Shown: in pieces, positions 24,237 through 32,206 of the stretch
How positions within the stretch are numbered: position 1 is the first letter of the stretch
Layout: every line of letters starts with the position of its first letter
Origin: Gammaproteobacteria bacterium
GTDB taxonomy: Bacteria; Pseudomonadota; Gammaproteobacteria; Chromatiales; Chromatiaceae
DNA: 43,316 bases
Assembly: GCA_024227135.1 (NCBI GenBank)
Contig: JAAELC010000080.1
Span: 1 to 43,316 of the forward strand
Reading direction: 5' to 3'
Notes under the pieces: model-generated
What the model was told of the DNA's origin: nothing
Database searches by the model: none
Seen by the model: only the letters and a program-made list of their open reading frames with translations
Position numbers and translations under genes: made by a program

Positions 24237-25622
24237 CTACTGAATCGCGGTTGGTTCCCCCTCTTGTAAAAGTGCCAGCAGGGCCGCGGCTTTGTGAAAT
24301 GTTTCCTGATACTCCGCTTCAGGATCTGAGTCGGCCACAATGCCCCCTCCGGCCCAGAGACGGGTCATACCACTGGAATGTACCATAGTGCGAATGGCAA
24401 TGTTCGTATCCGTATTACCGTTGAAATCGATATAACCTATCGCCCCGCAATAGACGCCCCGTCGGTGGGGTTCAAGCTCTTCCACTATCTCCATGGCACG
24501 TACCTTGGGTACACCGGTGATGGAACCACCAGGGAAGCAGGCACGCAGCAGTGAAATTGCATCCTGGCCCTGTGCCAGTTTTCCCTTTACTGTACTGACG
24601 AGATGGTGCACTCGGGCGTAACTTTCCAGATTGAACATCTCAGGAACCTCGATACTGCCGAAGGCACACACCTTTCCGAGATCGTTTCGCAGCAGATCGA
24701 CAATCATTAAGTTTTCGGCCCGATCCTTGCCACTGTTCATCAGTGCTTCAGCCAACCCCCGGTCCTCCAGGGCATTCTTGCCACGTGGCGCAGTCCCTTT
24801 GATAGGCCGGGTCTCCACCCGGTCATCACTCACCTTTAGAAACCGCTCCGGAGATGTACTCATGACTTTACAGGCCGGGGTGCTCAAATAGGCAGAAAAC
24901 GGAGCAGAGTTCAGCTCCCGCAGTTTCCTGTATGCATACCAGGGATCGCCATCAGCAGTGACGGAAAACCGCTGAGAAAAATTAACCTGGTAACAGTCAC
25001 CGTCCTCTATGTATCGTTTGATTCGTCTTACCGATTTCAGATAATCCCCATGCCTCATGTTAGAATTTATGGTACCGGTAACACGGTAAGCGGTGCCATT
25101 GCCCGGCCCCCTCCCCCTGTCCGGTGCATCGAGCAACAGTTTGCGGCAGGCGCTGACACGGTGGCTGTTCCAGCCAACCACCCAGCTCCGCTGCAGGTGA
25201 TGATCCACCACCAGCGCCCAGTCGTAGATACCCACAGCCATCTCGGGGAGATCTTCTCCATCTTTTGCAATGGCCGGCAGACGCTCGAGGCGACGCACCA
25301 GATCGTAGCCGAAATACCCTATTGCCCCACCGTGGAAGGGCAGTTCCCCACTATGGGGTATCTGAGGCCCCATCATTTTCCTGAGCAGGCTGAAGGGGTC
25401 TTCTCGGGAAAACCTGGTTTCTCCGGCCTCACAAATTTCCGTTGTCTGGCCTAGAGTGAGAAGAACAGTTTTGGGATCGGCCGTCAGAATATCGAAGCGG
25501 CCTTGACGGCCGGACGGATGACCGCTGTCCAGAAAAGAGGCCCATGAACGTTGCGCCAGCACCTCGAAAACCTCTGTGCTGTCTACCCGATAGGGAAATT
25601 CATGGAAAACCGGCAGACTCAA
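24237..25622 (-). CDS. pabB: Aminodeoxychorismate synthase component I (PabB)
   Basis: Makes 4-amino-4-deoxychorismate from chorismate and ammonia (supplied by PabA) for folate synthesis. The diagnostic PIKGT motif (TRPIKGTAPRG) with its Lys separates PabB from anthranilate synthase, which has PIAGT. Also present are NLMIVDLLRNDLG, CFPGGSITGVPK, YCGAIGYID and RLWAGGGIVADSDPEAEYQET. I prefer TTG 25622 (SLPVFHEFPY) because GGGGG lies eight bases before it; GTG 25643 adds seven residues without a ribosome site. Both starts give a full-length enzyme. PabA is not in the window. Confidence 0.93.
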   Translation of the reverse strand: MSLPVFHEFPYRVDSTEVFEVLAQRSWASFLDSGHPSGRQGRFDILTADPKTVLLTLGQTTEICEAGETRFSREDPFSLLRKMMGPQIPHSGELPFHGGAIGYFGYDLVRRLERLPAIAKDGEDLPEMAVGIYDWALVVDHHLQRSWVVGWNSHRVSACRKLLLDAPDRGRGPGNGTAYRVTGTINSNMRHGDYLKSVRRIKRYIEDGDCYQVNFSQRFSVTADGDPWYAYRKLRELNSAPFSAYLSTPACKVMSTSPERFLKVSDDRVETRPIKGTAPRGKNALEDRGLAEALMNSGKDRAENLMIVDLLRNDLGKVCAFGSIEVPEMFNLESYARVHHLVSTVKGKLAQGQDAISLLRACFPGGSITGVPKVRAMEIVEELEPHRRGVYCGAIGYIDFNGNTDTNIAIRTMVHSSGMTRLWAGGGIVADSDPEAEYQETFHKAAALLALLQEGEPTAIQ

Positions 25623-25643
25623 AGATTGAAGCCCCCAACCCAC

Positions 25644-25956
25644 ACCACACGAACCGATTCCGGTACTCTTATCCCCTCATCCCTGTCAGTTGTTTTCTGT
25701 AAATGATATGCCATATCCCAATCGCCGAGGTTCTGTAGAAAAAAGAGAGGCTTTACTCATTGAGAAAAAACGGGAGGTGTATCAACAATCACACGCCCAT
25801 TGCCATTGATCCATAACCCCAGGTGCTCGAGCCGAGCACAGCACCGGGTGCCCGTTGATCCCGCAGATAGTGGCAGGTCGCTATGTGGCAAAACTAACAT
25901 AGAGTGAAATTGAACATTTTAAATAGCAAGACTGGCCCTCAAGGCGGTGGCAGGCG
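25644..25956. other. Gene-free stretch between pabB and the HAD remnant
   Basis: No gene that I can support. It includes a perfect small hairpin, TGCTCG-AGC-CGAGCA (25824-25838), and a 33-codon plus-strand frame at 25708-25809 (begins MPYPNRRGSVEKREALLIEK) with no ribosome site, which is probably chance or a remnant. Confidence 0.4.
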
Positions 25957-26172
25957 CTACCCATCAGACGGTTGATGATGAAAGGATTCTTCAATACACA
26001 GTTCGCTGAGACTGGAAATAGCTTTTGAACGCTCAGGTAAAACAACCGTTTCTCCCGACGCAAGCCAAAATGTCCTGAGGCCCATGGCTGCGGCTGGAAC
26101 GATATCCTTCTGGAAATTATCACCCACCATTGTTACATCTGATGCTTTCTTATCCAGCCTGGTAAGAATACG
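25957..26172 (-). pseudogene. C-terminal fragment of a HAD-family hydrolase
   Basis: The minus-strand frame reads DKKASDVTMVGDNFQKDIVP followed by AAAMGLRTFWLASGE, the motif IV (GDN..KDI) and helix that end haloacid-dehalogenase-like phosphatases. There are 71 codons, ending in TAG. Upstream the same frame meets TAG at 26173-26175 and more stops within a few codons. The nucleophile motif DxDGT and the cap are therefore missing and no start is present. The break lies beside the YiiX-like gene at 26255, so insertion or deletion there probably removed the front of the gene. Confidence 0.8.
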
Positions 26173-26254
26173 CTATCATCTGAAGGTGCGCTAAACGTGA
26201 CGCCATGCAACTCTGCCGTGCCAGAATGGTATGAAAAACCAGGAGAGGAAAACC

Positions 26255-26914
26255 ATGCACTTAGAACAAATAGCTTATCCCGATGCAAGAAACCGGATGA
26301 AACCAGGGGATGTGGTGGCATTTGGGGGCAAAGGGCACTTCTCAGAGATCATCAAGTTTGCAACCCGCTCCAGTGTTTCCCACGTCGGCTGTATTCTGCA
26401 GACAAGAATCACGGATGACACGACCGATCGATTTTTCAATCAGATTATCGAGTCTACCGATCTGAACGGGTTCAATGGCGTCAACATCTCCAGACTCAGT
26501 GACAGAATGGCCGACTACGATGGAGAGATATGGTGGCTGCCACTGAAAAAAAGAATCAGAAGAAAAGCTTTTGATCAAAAGAAATTTTTCGACTTTCTTT
26601 TCAATCAAGCCAAAGGAAGAAAACCCTACGATGTGCCTCAGGCCTTGAAATCAGCGCTGGATACCCTCGACACGCTGCCTTTTGGATTGCGGGGCCCCGG
26701 GTACAACCGGGAGGATTTCAGTAAGTTTTTCTGCTCTGAGCTTGTTGCGGCCGGCCTGGAAATGGCGGGGTCTGTGGGCAACATCAATGCGTCTGAAGTG
26801 ACACCCATCGAGTTATGCAGGTGGAACATCTACAAAAACACTTACTATCAGCTCAAGGGTAGCAAACGAATGGCAATCGAAGGTTTCAACACCACATTGC
26901 CATCAAAGCCATAA
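26255..26914 (+). CDS. YiiX-like permuted papain-fold cysteine peptidase or amidase
   Basis: A 219-residue protein of the NlpC/P60 permuted class. Early motifs are MKPGDVVAFGGKGHFSEIIK and the catalytic His in SSVSHVGCIL, with the Cys late, in FFCSELVAAGLEMAG; this His-before-Cys order marks YiiX/YaeF-type members. No signal peptide is seen, so it is probably cytoplasmic. ATG 26255 has AGGAGAGG (26241-26248) six bases upstream; ATG 26231 precedes that site. Substrate unknown. It replaces the front of the truncated HAD gene and stands alone on its strand. Confidence 0.8.
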   Translation: MHLEQIAYPDARNRMKPGDVVAFGGKGHFSEIIKFATRSSVSHVGCILQTRITDDTTDRFFNQIIESTDLNGFNGVNISRLSDRMADYDGEIWWLPLKKRIRRKAFDQKKFFDFLFNQAKGRKPYDVPQALKSALDTLDTLPFGLRGPGYNREDFSKFFCSELVAAGLEMAGSVGNINASEVTPIELCRWNIYKNTYYQLKGSKRMAIEGFNTTLPSKP

Positions 26915-27033
26915 CCCGGATCTCGGGGCGTGGCCTAAGTTGTACCGGGAAGTTTAGAAAACGGCAGCCCTGAGGCCAGGTTGTCATCTACCTCCGCCCC
27001 CCGGTGGGACGGAGGCATAGGGCATCGTTCCTG

Positions 27034-27774
27034 CTATGCCAGCCTTCCCTTCAGTTCTGCCCACAACTGCTCATAAGCCTGACCGGCCGGTGTTCTGGAC
27101 GCAAAATCGCCAATGGGTGCGCGGTGTATACCCATTTTTTCGACGTCGCTGGCGTAGGGGATGTTGACAGGAAGCATTTCCGGACGGGCTTCCGACATCT
27201 CCTTGATGATATCCAGATGCATTCGCTTGCGTCTGTCCACCATCGAAAAGAAAGGAATCAGATCCACGCTAACCCGATGCCCCTTGAGAAAATCCAGCAA
27301 CTGGTGGTATGTACGTAAAGACAGTGTGGTGGGGATGGTTGGAATCAGCAAAGCATCTGCCGCTCTGAAAATATTCTCCGACACCAGGGAGATATTGGGA
27401 GGACAGTCCAGAAACACCCGATCGAACTCTTCAGACAGGGGACGCAGCAATTTCAGCAGCTGTTTCGCTGGCTTTTTCTGCTCCCCAAGCATCAGGTCCA
27501 TGTTTCGATAGGAAAACTCTGCAGGCAGCAGATCCAGGTTGTGATAATCGGTGCCTTTGATCAACCCGTCCAGTTCGCGCTTACCCTTGATCAGCTTCCG
27601 ACCTCCACCCCGGACCTTGGGTTTGATCCTGAAGTAATAGGTAGCGGCGGCCTGGGGATCCAGGTCCCAAATCAGGGTCCGGTAACCCTCCCGTGCCGAC
27701 AAATAGGCTAGATTGACCGCGGTGGCCGTCTTGCCCACGCCCCCCTTGATGTTGTATACCGCGATTATTCTCAT
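27034..27774 (-). CDS. Orphan ParA/MinD-family ATPase
   Basis: ParA-type ATPase of 246 residues. The deviant Walker A KGGVGKT (about 10-16, with the signature Lys), DLDPQAAATYYF switch region and FLDCPPNISLVSENIF are all intact. No ParB, parS-like repeat or replication gene is nearby, so this is not a partition locus. The start overlaps the stop of the CHAD gene (ATGA), meaning the two are co-translated. Such orphan ParAs (McdA, MipZ, PpfA-like) position protein or organelle cargo over the nucleoid. The cargo here is probably the CHAD protein or what it binds (inference). Confidence 0.92.
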   Translation of the reverse strand: MRIIAVYNIKGGVGKTATAVNLAYLSAREGYRTLIWDLDPQAAATYYFRIKPKVRGGGRKLIKGKRELDGLIKGTDYHNLDLLPAEFSYRNMDLMLGEQKKPAKQLLKLLRPLSEEFDRVFLDCPPNISLVSENIFRAADALLIPTIPTTLSLRTYHQLLDFLKGHRVSVDLIPFFSMVDRRKRMHLDIIKEMSEARPEMLPVNIPYASDVEKMGIHRAPIGDFASRTPAGQAYEQLWAELKGRLA

Positions 27775-29354
27775 GGGTTCCTCTTAGCTTTCTGCCGTGC
27801 GAACAACCTTTTGAAGACGGCACGATTCTCTTTTTGAGCAAATGCTGAAAAACGCGCTGCAAACACCTCCCGCGCGTCCACTTGACGCCTTAACAGACCG
27901 TCTACCAGCATTCCCATGGCCAGCAGCGTATCTGCCGGCACTTCTCCCTCCGCCACCATCTGGTGGGCGAACTCACGAAGTTTCAAGGCCTGCACTTCCA
28001 GATCCTGAAAAGATCCCAGATTATCCAGCAGGGATTTCAATGCCCGAATCAACGCTTTGACATCTTTTTCAGGATAGAGACTGCTGAAGAATTCAATTAA
28101 ATACCGTAATTTTTTGCAATTTTTTCTTAACTCATGGAGTGCTTCCGGGTGGGAGTCGTCATTGATAGCCAACCCTTCCTCGAGCACACGGTTATAGATT
28201 TTGTAGATGCGCTTCCCAGCCAGCTCGGATATCGGACGCCCGGCATAGGCGAGGGCTTGAGAACGGGATTCCGGTGATTCGAGGTAGCTACGCCAATCCT
28301 GGCGCAGCTGCTGAAACGCTTCGGATTCCATTTGCCTGGCCATATCCTGGTGCGCTTCCAGCTGATGCACCTGAAGAAACCGACGCAGCGGGTCCAGGTC
28401 CGCGTGAAAACGCTCCGGCAGGCTGTCTCTGTATTTATCGAAATCGAGCAGGTAAACGTGCATATCCCGGGTGGGGCCGGTAATCTGCCCGACCCATGCC
28501 AGTCGAGGCTTGAATCCCTCAACCACGTCCTCGGGAAACACACCCTTGACCTGGGTCAGCGCTGACCGGGTGCGCCTGATCGCCACCCTAAGATCGTGAA
28601 GGTACTCGGAGTCCAGGTCCTCGACGGTGCCGGAGATATTGCTTTCCACGATACCCAGCAAGTGTAGGTGTATCTGCCTGGCGACCGTTTCAGAACGCAT
28701 CTCCGGCTTGAACTTGAAATTGAGTTTCGAGCTGTAGTTTCCGGGTACCTTACCAATTGAAGCCAATGCTTCTTCGAGGGCACCCATTTCTACCGGTTCC
28801 AACTCCAGTTCACCGGCAAGAAATGCTTCTACCTTGTGCAACGCCTTTTCATAGCCCCGGACCGGAATCAGCCGGATTCGTCCATCCACCGGGCGGCCAT
28901 CGACACCTTCTGGACTACGGGTATTGTACTGTTCGAGCACCAGCCTCAGGGTAGTTTTTTTCTCGCTATCTACTACCCGGAAACGCCTGTTCAGGCCATT
29001 CACTTCCACCTGGGGCAACAGTACCCGCATCTCCAGCAGCTCAGACAGCTGATCGCGGAGCGATCCTGCCGGAAAATCCCAGGCAAACAGCGGCATAGCC
29101 CCGTCGAGTTCCAAAGTGTCAGGTGATCGGGACTCGTCCAGCCGACAGAGTTCAAGCCGTTGATTTTCGCCGTCGTCATCCTTCCTGATCGAGACACCGG
29201 CACGGTACAGCCGCCAATCGAAGCTATCGAAATAGACATGGGTGGAATTACTCTCCGATTCATCCTCCAGACGGAATTCTGATTTCAAAGCGGAAATGAC
29301 ACCGGCGAGGGCATGTGCCCCTGAAAGGCGAAATTCGGATACGTGTATCGACAT
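27771..29354 (-). CDS. CYTH-like/CHAD-domain protein
   Basis: A 527-residue cytoplasmic protein. The N-terminal 220 residues resemble a CYTH tunnel (THVYFDSFDWRLYRAGVSIR) but lack the ExExK catalytic motif, so phosphohydrolase activity is doubtful. The C-terminal CHAD domain (about 235-515) has the two conserved basic motifs LHDLRVAIRRTRS and LHELRKNCKKLRYLIEFF, the helices that bind polyphosphate in known CHAD proteins. ATG 29354 has AGGAG five bases upstream; a longer frame from 29474 is rejected. A perfect inverted repeat (29417-29448) lies upstream. It is coupled to the ParA gene by a 4-base overlap. It probably docks on polyphosphate granules (inference). Confidence 0.9.
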   Translation of the reverse strand: MSIHVSEFRLSGAHALAGVISALKSEFRLEDESESNSTHVYFDSFDWRLYRAGVSIRKDDDGENQRLELCRLDESRSPDTLELDGAMPLFAWDFPAGSLRDQLSELLEMRVLLPQVEVNGLNRRFRVVDSEKKTTLRLVLEQYNTRSPEGVDGRPVDGRIRLIPVRGYEKALHKVEAFLAGELELEPVEMGALEEALASIGKVPGNYSSKLNFKFKPEMRSETVARQIHLHLLGIVESNISGTVEDLDSEYLHDLRVAIRRTRSALTQVKGVFPEDVVEGFKPRLAWVGQITGPTRDMHVYLLDFDKYRDSLPERFHADLDPLRRFLQVHQLEAHQDMARQMESEAFQQLRQDWRSYLESPESRSQALAYAGRPISELAGKRIYKIYNRVLEEGLAINDDSHPEALHELRKNCKKLRYLIEFFSSLYPEKDVKALIRALKSLLDNLGSFQDLEVQALKLREFAHQMVAEGEVPADTLLAMGMLVDGLLRRQVDAREVFAARFSAFAQKENRAVFKRLFARQKAKRNP

Positions 29355-29416
29355 GGTGCTCCTCTTGAGTTGAAAACGATCCTCCGATAGTGACTCGGGA
29401 CCACGGTAGAAAACGG

Positions 29417-29448
29417 GCAGATATCCTTCACAATTCCGGGATATCTGC
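29417..29448. repeat. Perfect 10-bp inverted repeat upstream of the CHAD-parA operon
   Basis: GCAGATATCC and GGATATCTGC are separated by 12 bases. The repeat is centred about 78 bases before the CHAD start and 180 before the ubiG start. The arms and spacing could be a dimeric repressor operator or a leader hairpin. Confidence 0.55.
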
Positions 29449-29577
29449 TGAGTGCCACGACCCTTACCAGCCAATCGGTGGGCGAATAGTAATTCAGATG
29501 TAACAATAGATAAACGTTTAAGAGCATTTCAAAATGTTCGAGATTGATCAAACCAGCCACTTTAACACCAGTTTGGT

Positions 29578-29583
29578 TATAAT
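29578..29583 (+). promoter_or_regulatory. Candidate -10 element for ubiG
   Basis: A perfect TATAAT follows TGGT, close to an extended -10. No good -35 is found at the normal distance. Transcription would begin near 29590, about 26 bases before ubiG. Confidence 0.4.
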
Positions 29584-29615
29584 CCTGATGGACTCCCATC
29601 AAGAGCATCAGCCTA

Positions 29616-30335
29616 ATGAACGAACGCACCATCAACGTAGATCATGCCGAAATCAGTAAGTTCGAGGAACTGGCCTCACGCTGGTGGGATCCTCACAGCG
29701 AATTCGAGCCACTGCACAAAATCAATCCACTGCGACTCGGCTACATCCAGGAAGTGGTCAGCCTCGAGGGTAAGAAGGTCCTGGATGTAGGTTGTGGTGG
29801 TGGCATACTGGCCGAAAGCATGGCTCGGGAAGGGGCCGAGGTGACCGGCATCGATCTGGGGGAGGCCCCCCTCGAAGTTGCGCGACTGCACCTCCTGGAG
29901 TCCGGTCTCAGGGTCAACTACGAGCGGATACCGGTGGAGCGTCTCGCCGAAGAGACCCCTGAGTCATTTGATGTGGTGACCTGCATGGAGATGCTCGAAC
30001 ATGTGCCCGATCCCGAATCGATTGTGGCTGCCTGTTCCCGACTGGCCAGACCCGGCGGCAAACTGTTTTTTTCGACGCTGAATCGAAACCCGAAATCCTA
30101 CCTCTTCGCCATTATCGGGGCCGAATATGTACTCCGGCTGTTGCCTAAGGGAACCCACGACTTCTCTAAATTCATCCGGCCTTCGGAGCTGGACCAGTGT
30201 GTGCGAAGTGCCGGCCTTCACACTGACTCCATAACGGGCCTGGTTTACAACCCGTTGACCCAGGGATATCGACTCAATCAACAAGACGTTGACGTCAACT
30301 ACATGATCAGCTGCCATAAAGATGACGACAACTGA
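29616..30335 (+). CDS. ubiG: Ubiquinone biosynthesis O-methyltransferase UbiG
   Basis: SAM-dependent enzyme performing both O-methylations of ubiquinone synthesis. The N-terminus has the UbiG signature [20 protein letters not shown] and [15 protein letters not shown] motif I is [13 protein letters not shown] (about 55-67), followed by [17 protein letters not shown] and [11 protein letters not shown]. Length, 239 residues, is standard. It overlaps the phosphatase gene by 14 bases, as in the ubiG-mupP-yciK operon of Pseudomonas. Confidence 0.96.
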   Translation: MNERTINVDHAEISKFEELASRWWDPHSEFEPLHKINPLRLGYIQEVVSLEGKKVLDVGCGGGILAESMAREGAEVTGIDLGEAPLEVARLHLLESGLRVNYERIPVERLAEETPESFDVVTCMEMLEHVPDPESIVAACSRLARPGGKLFFSTLNRNPKSYLFAIIGAEYVLRLLPKGTHDFSKFIRPSELDQCVRSAGLHTDSITGLVYNPLTQGYRLNQQDVDVNYMISCHKDDDN

Positions 30336-31026
30336 CGCCGGCGGCCGTTCCCCGATCAGCCTGGTACTTTTGGATCTTGATGGCACCTTCGCTGACACCG
30401 CACCTGATCTTGCTTATGCTCTCAACCAGACCTTGATCGGAAATGGCAAAACGCCATTGACTCTCGATCGCATCAAACCCGGGGTATCCCACGGATCGGT
30501 GGCTCTGATTCGAATTGGATTCGGTATCGAGTCCGATCATCTGGATTTCCCCGCGCACCGCCAGCAACTGCTGGATACCTACCTCCAGAATATCACCCGG
30601 GAAACCAGGCTGTTTCCCGGAATGGAAGAACTGCTCTCTCAACTTGAACAACGGGAAATTCCCTGGGGTATCGTCACCAACAAACCTTCCTGGCTTACCG
30701 GGCCCCTGATGGAACAGATGGGCTTCAAGGATCGCGCTGTGGTCATCGTCAGCGGCGACACAACCTCACGATCAAAGCCACATCCTCTGCCGATTCAACA
30801 CGCCTGTCGGCTCGCCGGGCATGAACCCGCAAACGCACTGTACATCGGAGATGCCCAGCGGGACATCGAGGCAGGCAACAGGGCCGGCAACATCACCCTT
30901 GCCGCCCTGTTCGGGTATATCGATGAGGATGACAATCCCCATGACTGGGGGGCTGATGGTTACATCAGCCATCCAATGGAAGTGCTGAACTGGCTTCAGC
31001 CAGCTGTCGACAAAATCATCAACTGA
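30322..31026 (+). CDS. mupP: HAD phosphatase, MupP/Gph-like
   Basis: Haloacid-dehalogenase phosphatase of 234 residues with nucleophile motif [16 protein letters not shown] (about 15-30), TNKP, KPHPLP and [12 protein letters not shown]. Sequence alone fits both phosphoglycolate phosphatase and MupP (N-acetylmuramate 6-phosphate phosphatase of cell-wall recycling). I favour MupP because the order ubiG-mupP-yciK is that of Pseudomonas; no Calvin-cycle genes are near. ATG 30322 is the only usable start and overlaps ubiG. Confidence 0.85.
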   Translation: MTTTDAGGRSPISLVLLDLDGTFADTAPDLAYALNQTLIGNGKTPLTLDRIKPGVSHGSVALIRIGFGIESDHLDFPAHRQQLLDTYLQNITRETRLFPGMEELLSQLEQREIPWGIVTNKPSWLTGPLMEQMGFKDRAVVIVSGDTTSRSKPHPLPIQHACRLAGHEPANALYIGDAQRDIEAGNRAGNITLAALFGYIDEDDNPHDWGADGYISHPMEVLNWLQPAVDKIIN

Positions 31027-31390
31027 CCCGTACCTCGAACCTTCGATGTGCACTCGGCAAAGCCCGGTGCCGGCCGATCTCGGATTACATTGAAAACAGC
31101 CTGGAGACCAATGCTTCCCTACAGCTCGGCGATTTAGTCTAAAATGGCGTCACGCTCAAACGACTGTAACAACACCAAGGTTGATTCACTCTATGACAGG
31201 CTGTAACCGATGCCAGGCTTCGCGCCTTTCCCTTTTTGAAGATCTGACCGGTCTGTTCCGGCTCTTTTTTTCAAAAACTAACCCATTCCTGTACCCTGAC
31301 ACATCACCCGGGAGTGCCCACTCTCCGCTGCTCCAGGCAGAAAGGATAAGGGGCAATCTTCGGTTCAACTCTGTCTGGACTTACTGAGCC
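31027..31390. other. Intergenic region, no gene supported
   Basis: 364 bases between mupP and yciK. Weak signals are a TAAAAT box near 31141, a small hairpin AGGC-ttcgc-GCCT near 31215 followed by a pyrimidine run, and a T7 tract near 31267. A short RNA could be encoded here but nothing matches a known class. The open plus-strand frame at 31181-31387 lacks a ribosome site. Confidence 0.4.
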
Positions 31391-32137
31391 ATGCGAGACT
31401 ACCATCCACCGAAAAACCTGCTCTCCGGCCGCACTATTCTGGTAACCGGCGCGGGAGACGGCATTGGACGCGCTGCTGCGCTGGCCTATGCCGCTCACGG
31501 TGCAACCCTCATATTGCTGGGTCGAACCCTGGCAAAGCTGGAGGCTGTTTACGATACCATTGAGGAGTCCGGAGGCGCACAACCGGCCATTTACCCCCTG
31601 AATCTCGAAGGTGCGACGGATCACGATTATTTCGAACTATCCAAAGTACTCGAAACAGAGTTCGGCTCCCTGGAAGGCATACTGCACAACGCAGCACAAC
31701 TGGCCTTGCTCAGTCGTATCGACGACTACGACGTCGAGACCTGGTATAAGGTCATGCAGGTCAATCTCAATGGCCCCTTCATGCTCACTCAGGCCTGCCT
31801 GCCCCTGCTGCGTAAAGCCGACGATGCATCGATTATCTTTACTGCGGACTGTGTAGGGCGTAAAGCCAAGGCCTATTGGGGTGCCTATGCGGTTTCCAAG
31901 TTTGGAGTCGAAGGACTGATGCAGGTGCTGGCCGAAGAGACTCGTGACAGCAGCAATATCAGGGTCAACAGTCTGGACCCGGGCCCCACCCGCACCCAGC
32001 TGCGCAGCCTGGCCTACCCAGGGGAAAACCCTGAATCGCTGAAAATTCCTGAAAAAGCCATGTCACTGTATCTCTGGCTGATGGGACCTGACAGTGCGGG
32101 CTATACAGCCCAGGCGTTTGATACCAACGAGAAATAA
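31391..32137 (+). CDS. yciK: Short-chain dehydrogenase YciK-like, catalytic Ser replaced
   Basis: SDR-fold oxidoreductase of 248 residues beginning HPPKNLLSGRTILVTGAGDGIG, with the Rossmann TGxxxGxG motif. The NAA motif is HNAAQLA and the catalytic Tyr/Lys are in GAYAVSKFG. In E. coli YciK the preceding stretch is FTSSSVGR; here it is FTADCVGR, so the position thirteen residues before the Tyr is Asp rather than Ser. Other YciK features (RKAKAYWGAY, LDPGPTRTQLR) are kept. Enzyme activity may be altered or lost. Third gene of the ubiG-mupP-yciK block, but 364 bases apart, so it probably has its own promoter. Confidence 0.9.
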   Translation: MRDYHPPKNLLSGRTILVTGAGDGIGRAAALAYAAHGATLILLGRTLAKLEAVYDTIEESGGAQPAIYPLNLEGATDHDYFELSKVLETEFGSLEGILHNAAQLALLSRIDDYDVETWYKVMQVNLNGPFMLTQACLPLLRKADDASIIFTADCVGRKAKAYWGAYAVSKFGVEGLMQVLAEETRDSSNIRVNSLDPGPTRTQLRSLAYPGENPESLKIPEKAMSLYLWLMGPDSAGYTAQAFDTNEK

Positions 32138-32206
32138 GCTGACACCAGCAGCTTCTCAACGAAAGTCAGGGTTCCGGAACACTGGGATGCTGATACCCTG
32201 AGAAGT

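Noticed and set aside
24182-24340. N-terminal extension of the SUFU protein from ATG 24340
   Set aside because: It overlaps pabB, reads unlike the family, and a good ribosome site marks ATG 24181.
25708-25809. 33-codon plus-strand frame in the pabB-HAD gap
   Set aside because: No ribosome site, no recognisable family, and length within chance expectation.
27034-27774. ParA as part of a plasmid or chromosome partition locus
   Set aside because: No ParB, no parS-like repeats, no replication gene; surrounding genes are ordinary chromosomal genes.
31140-31275. Possible small RNA between mupP and yciK
   Set aside because: The -10-like box has no -35 and the hairpin before the T tract is only four pairs; no known RNA family fits.
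31355-31375. tRNA-like T-loop GGTTCAACTC
   Set aside because: The flanking bases do not pair into a T stem and no other tRNA arms are present.
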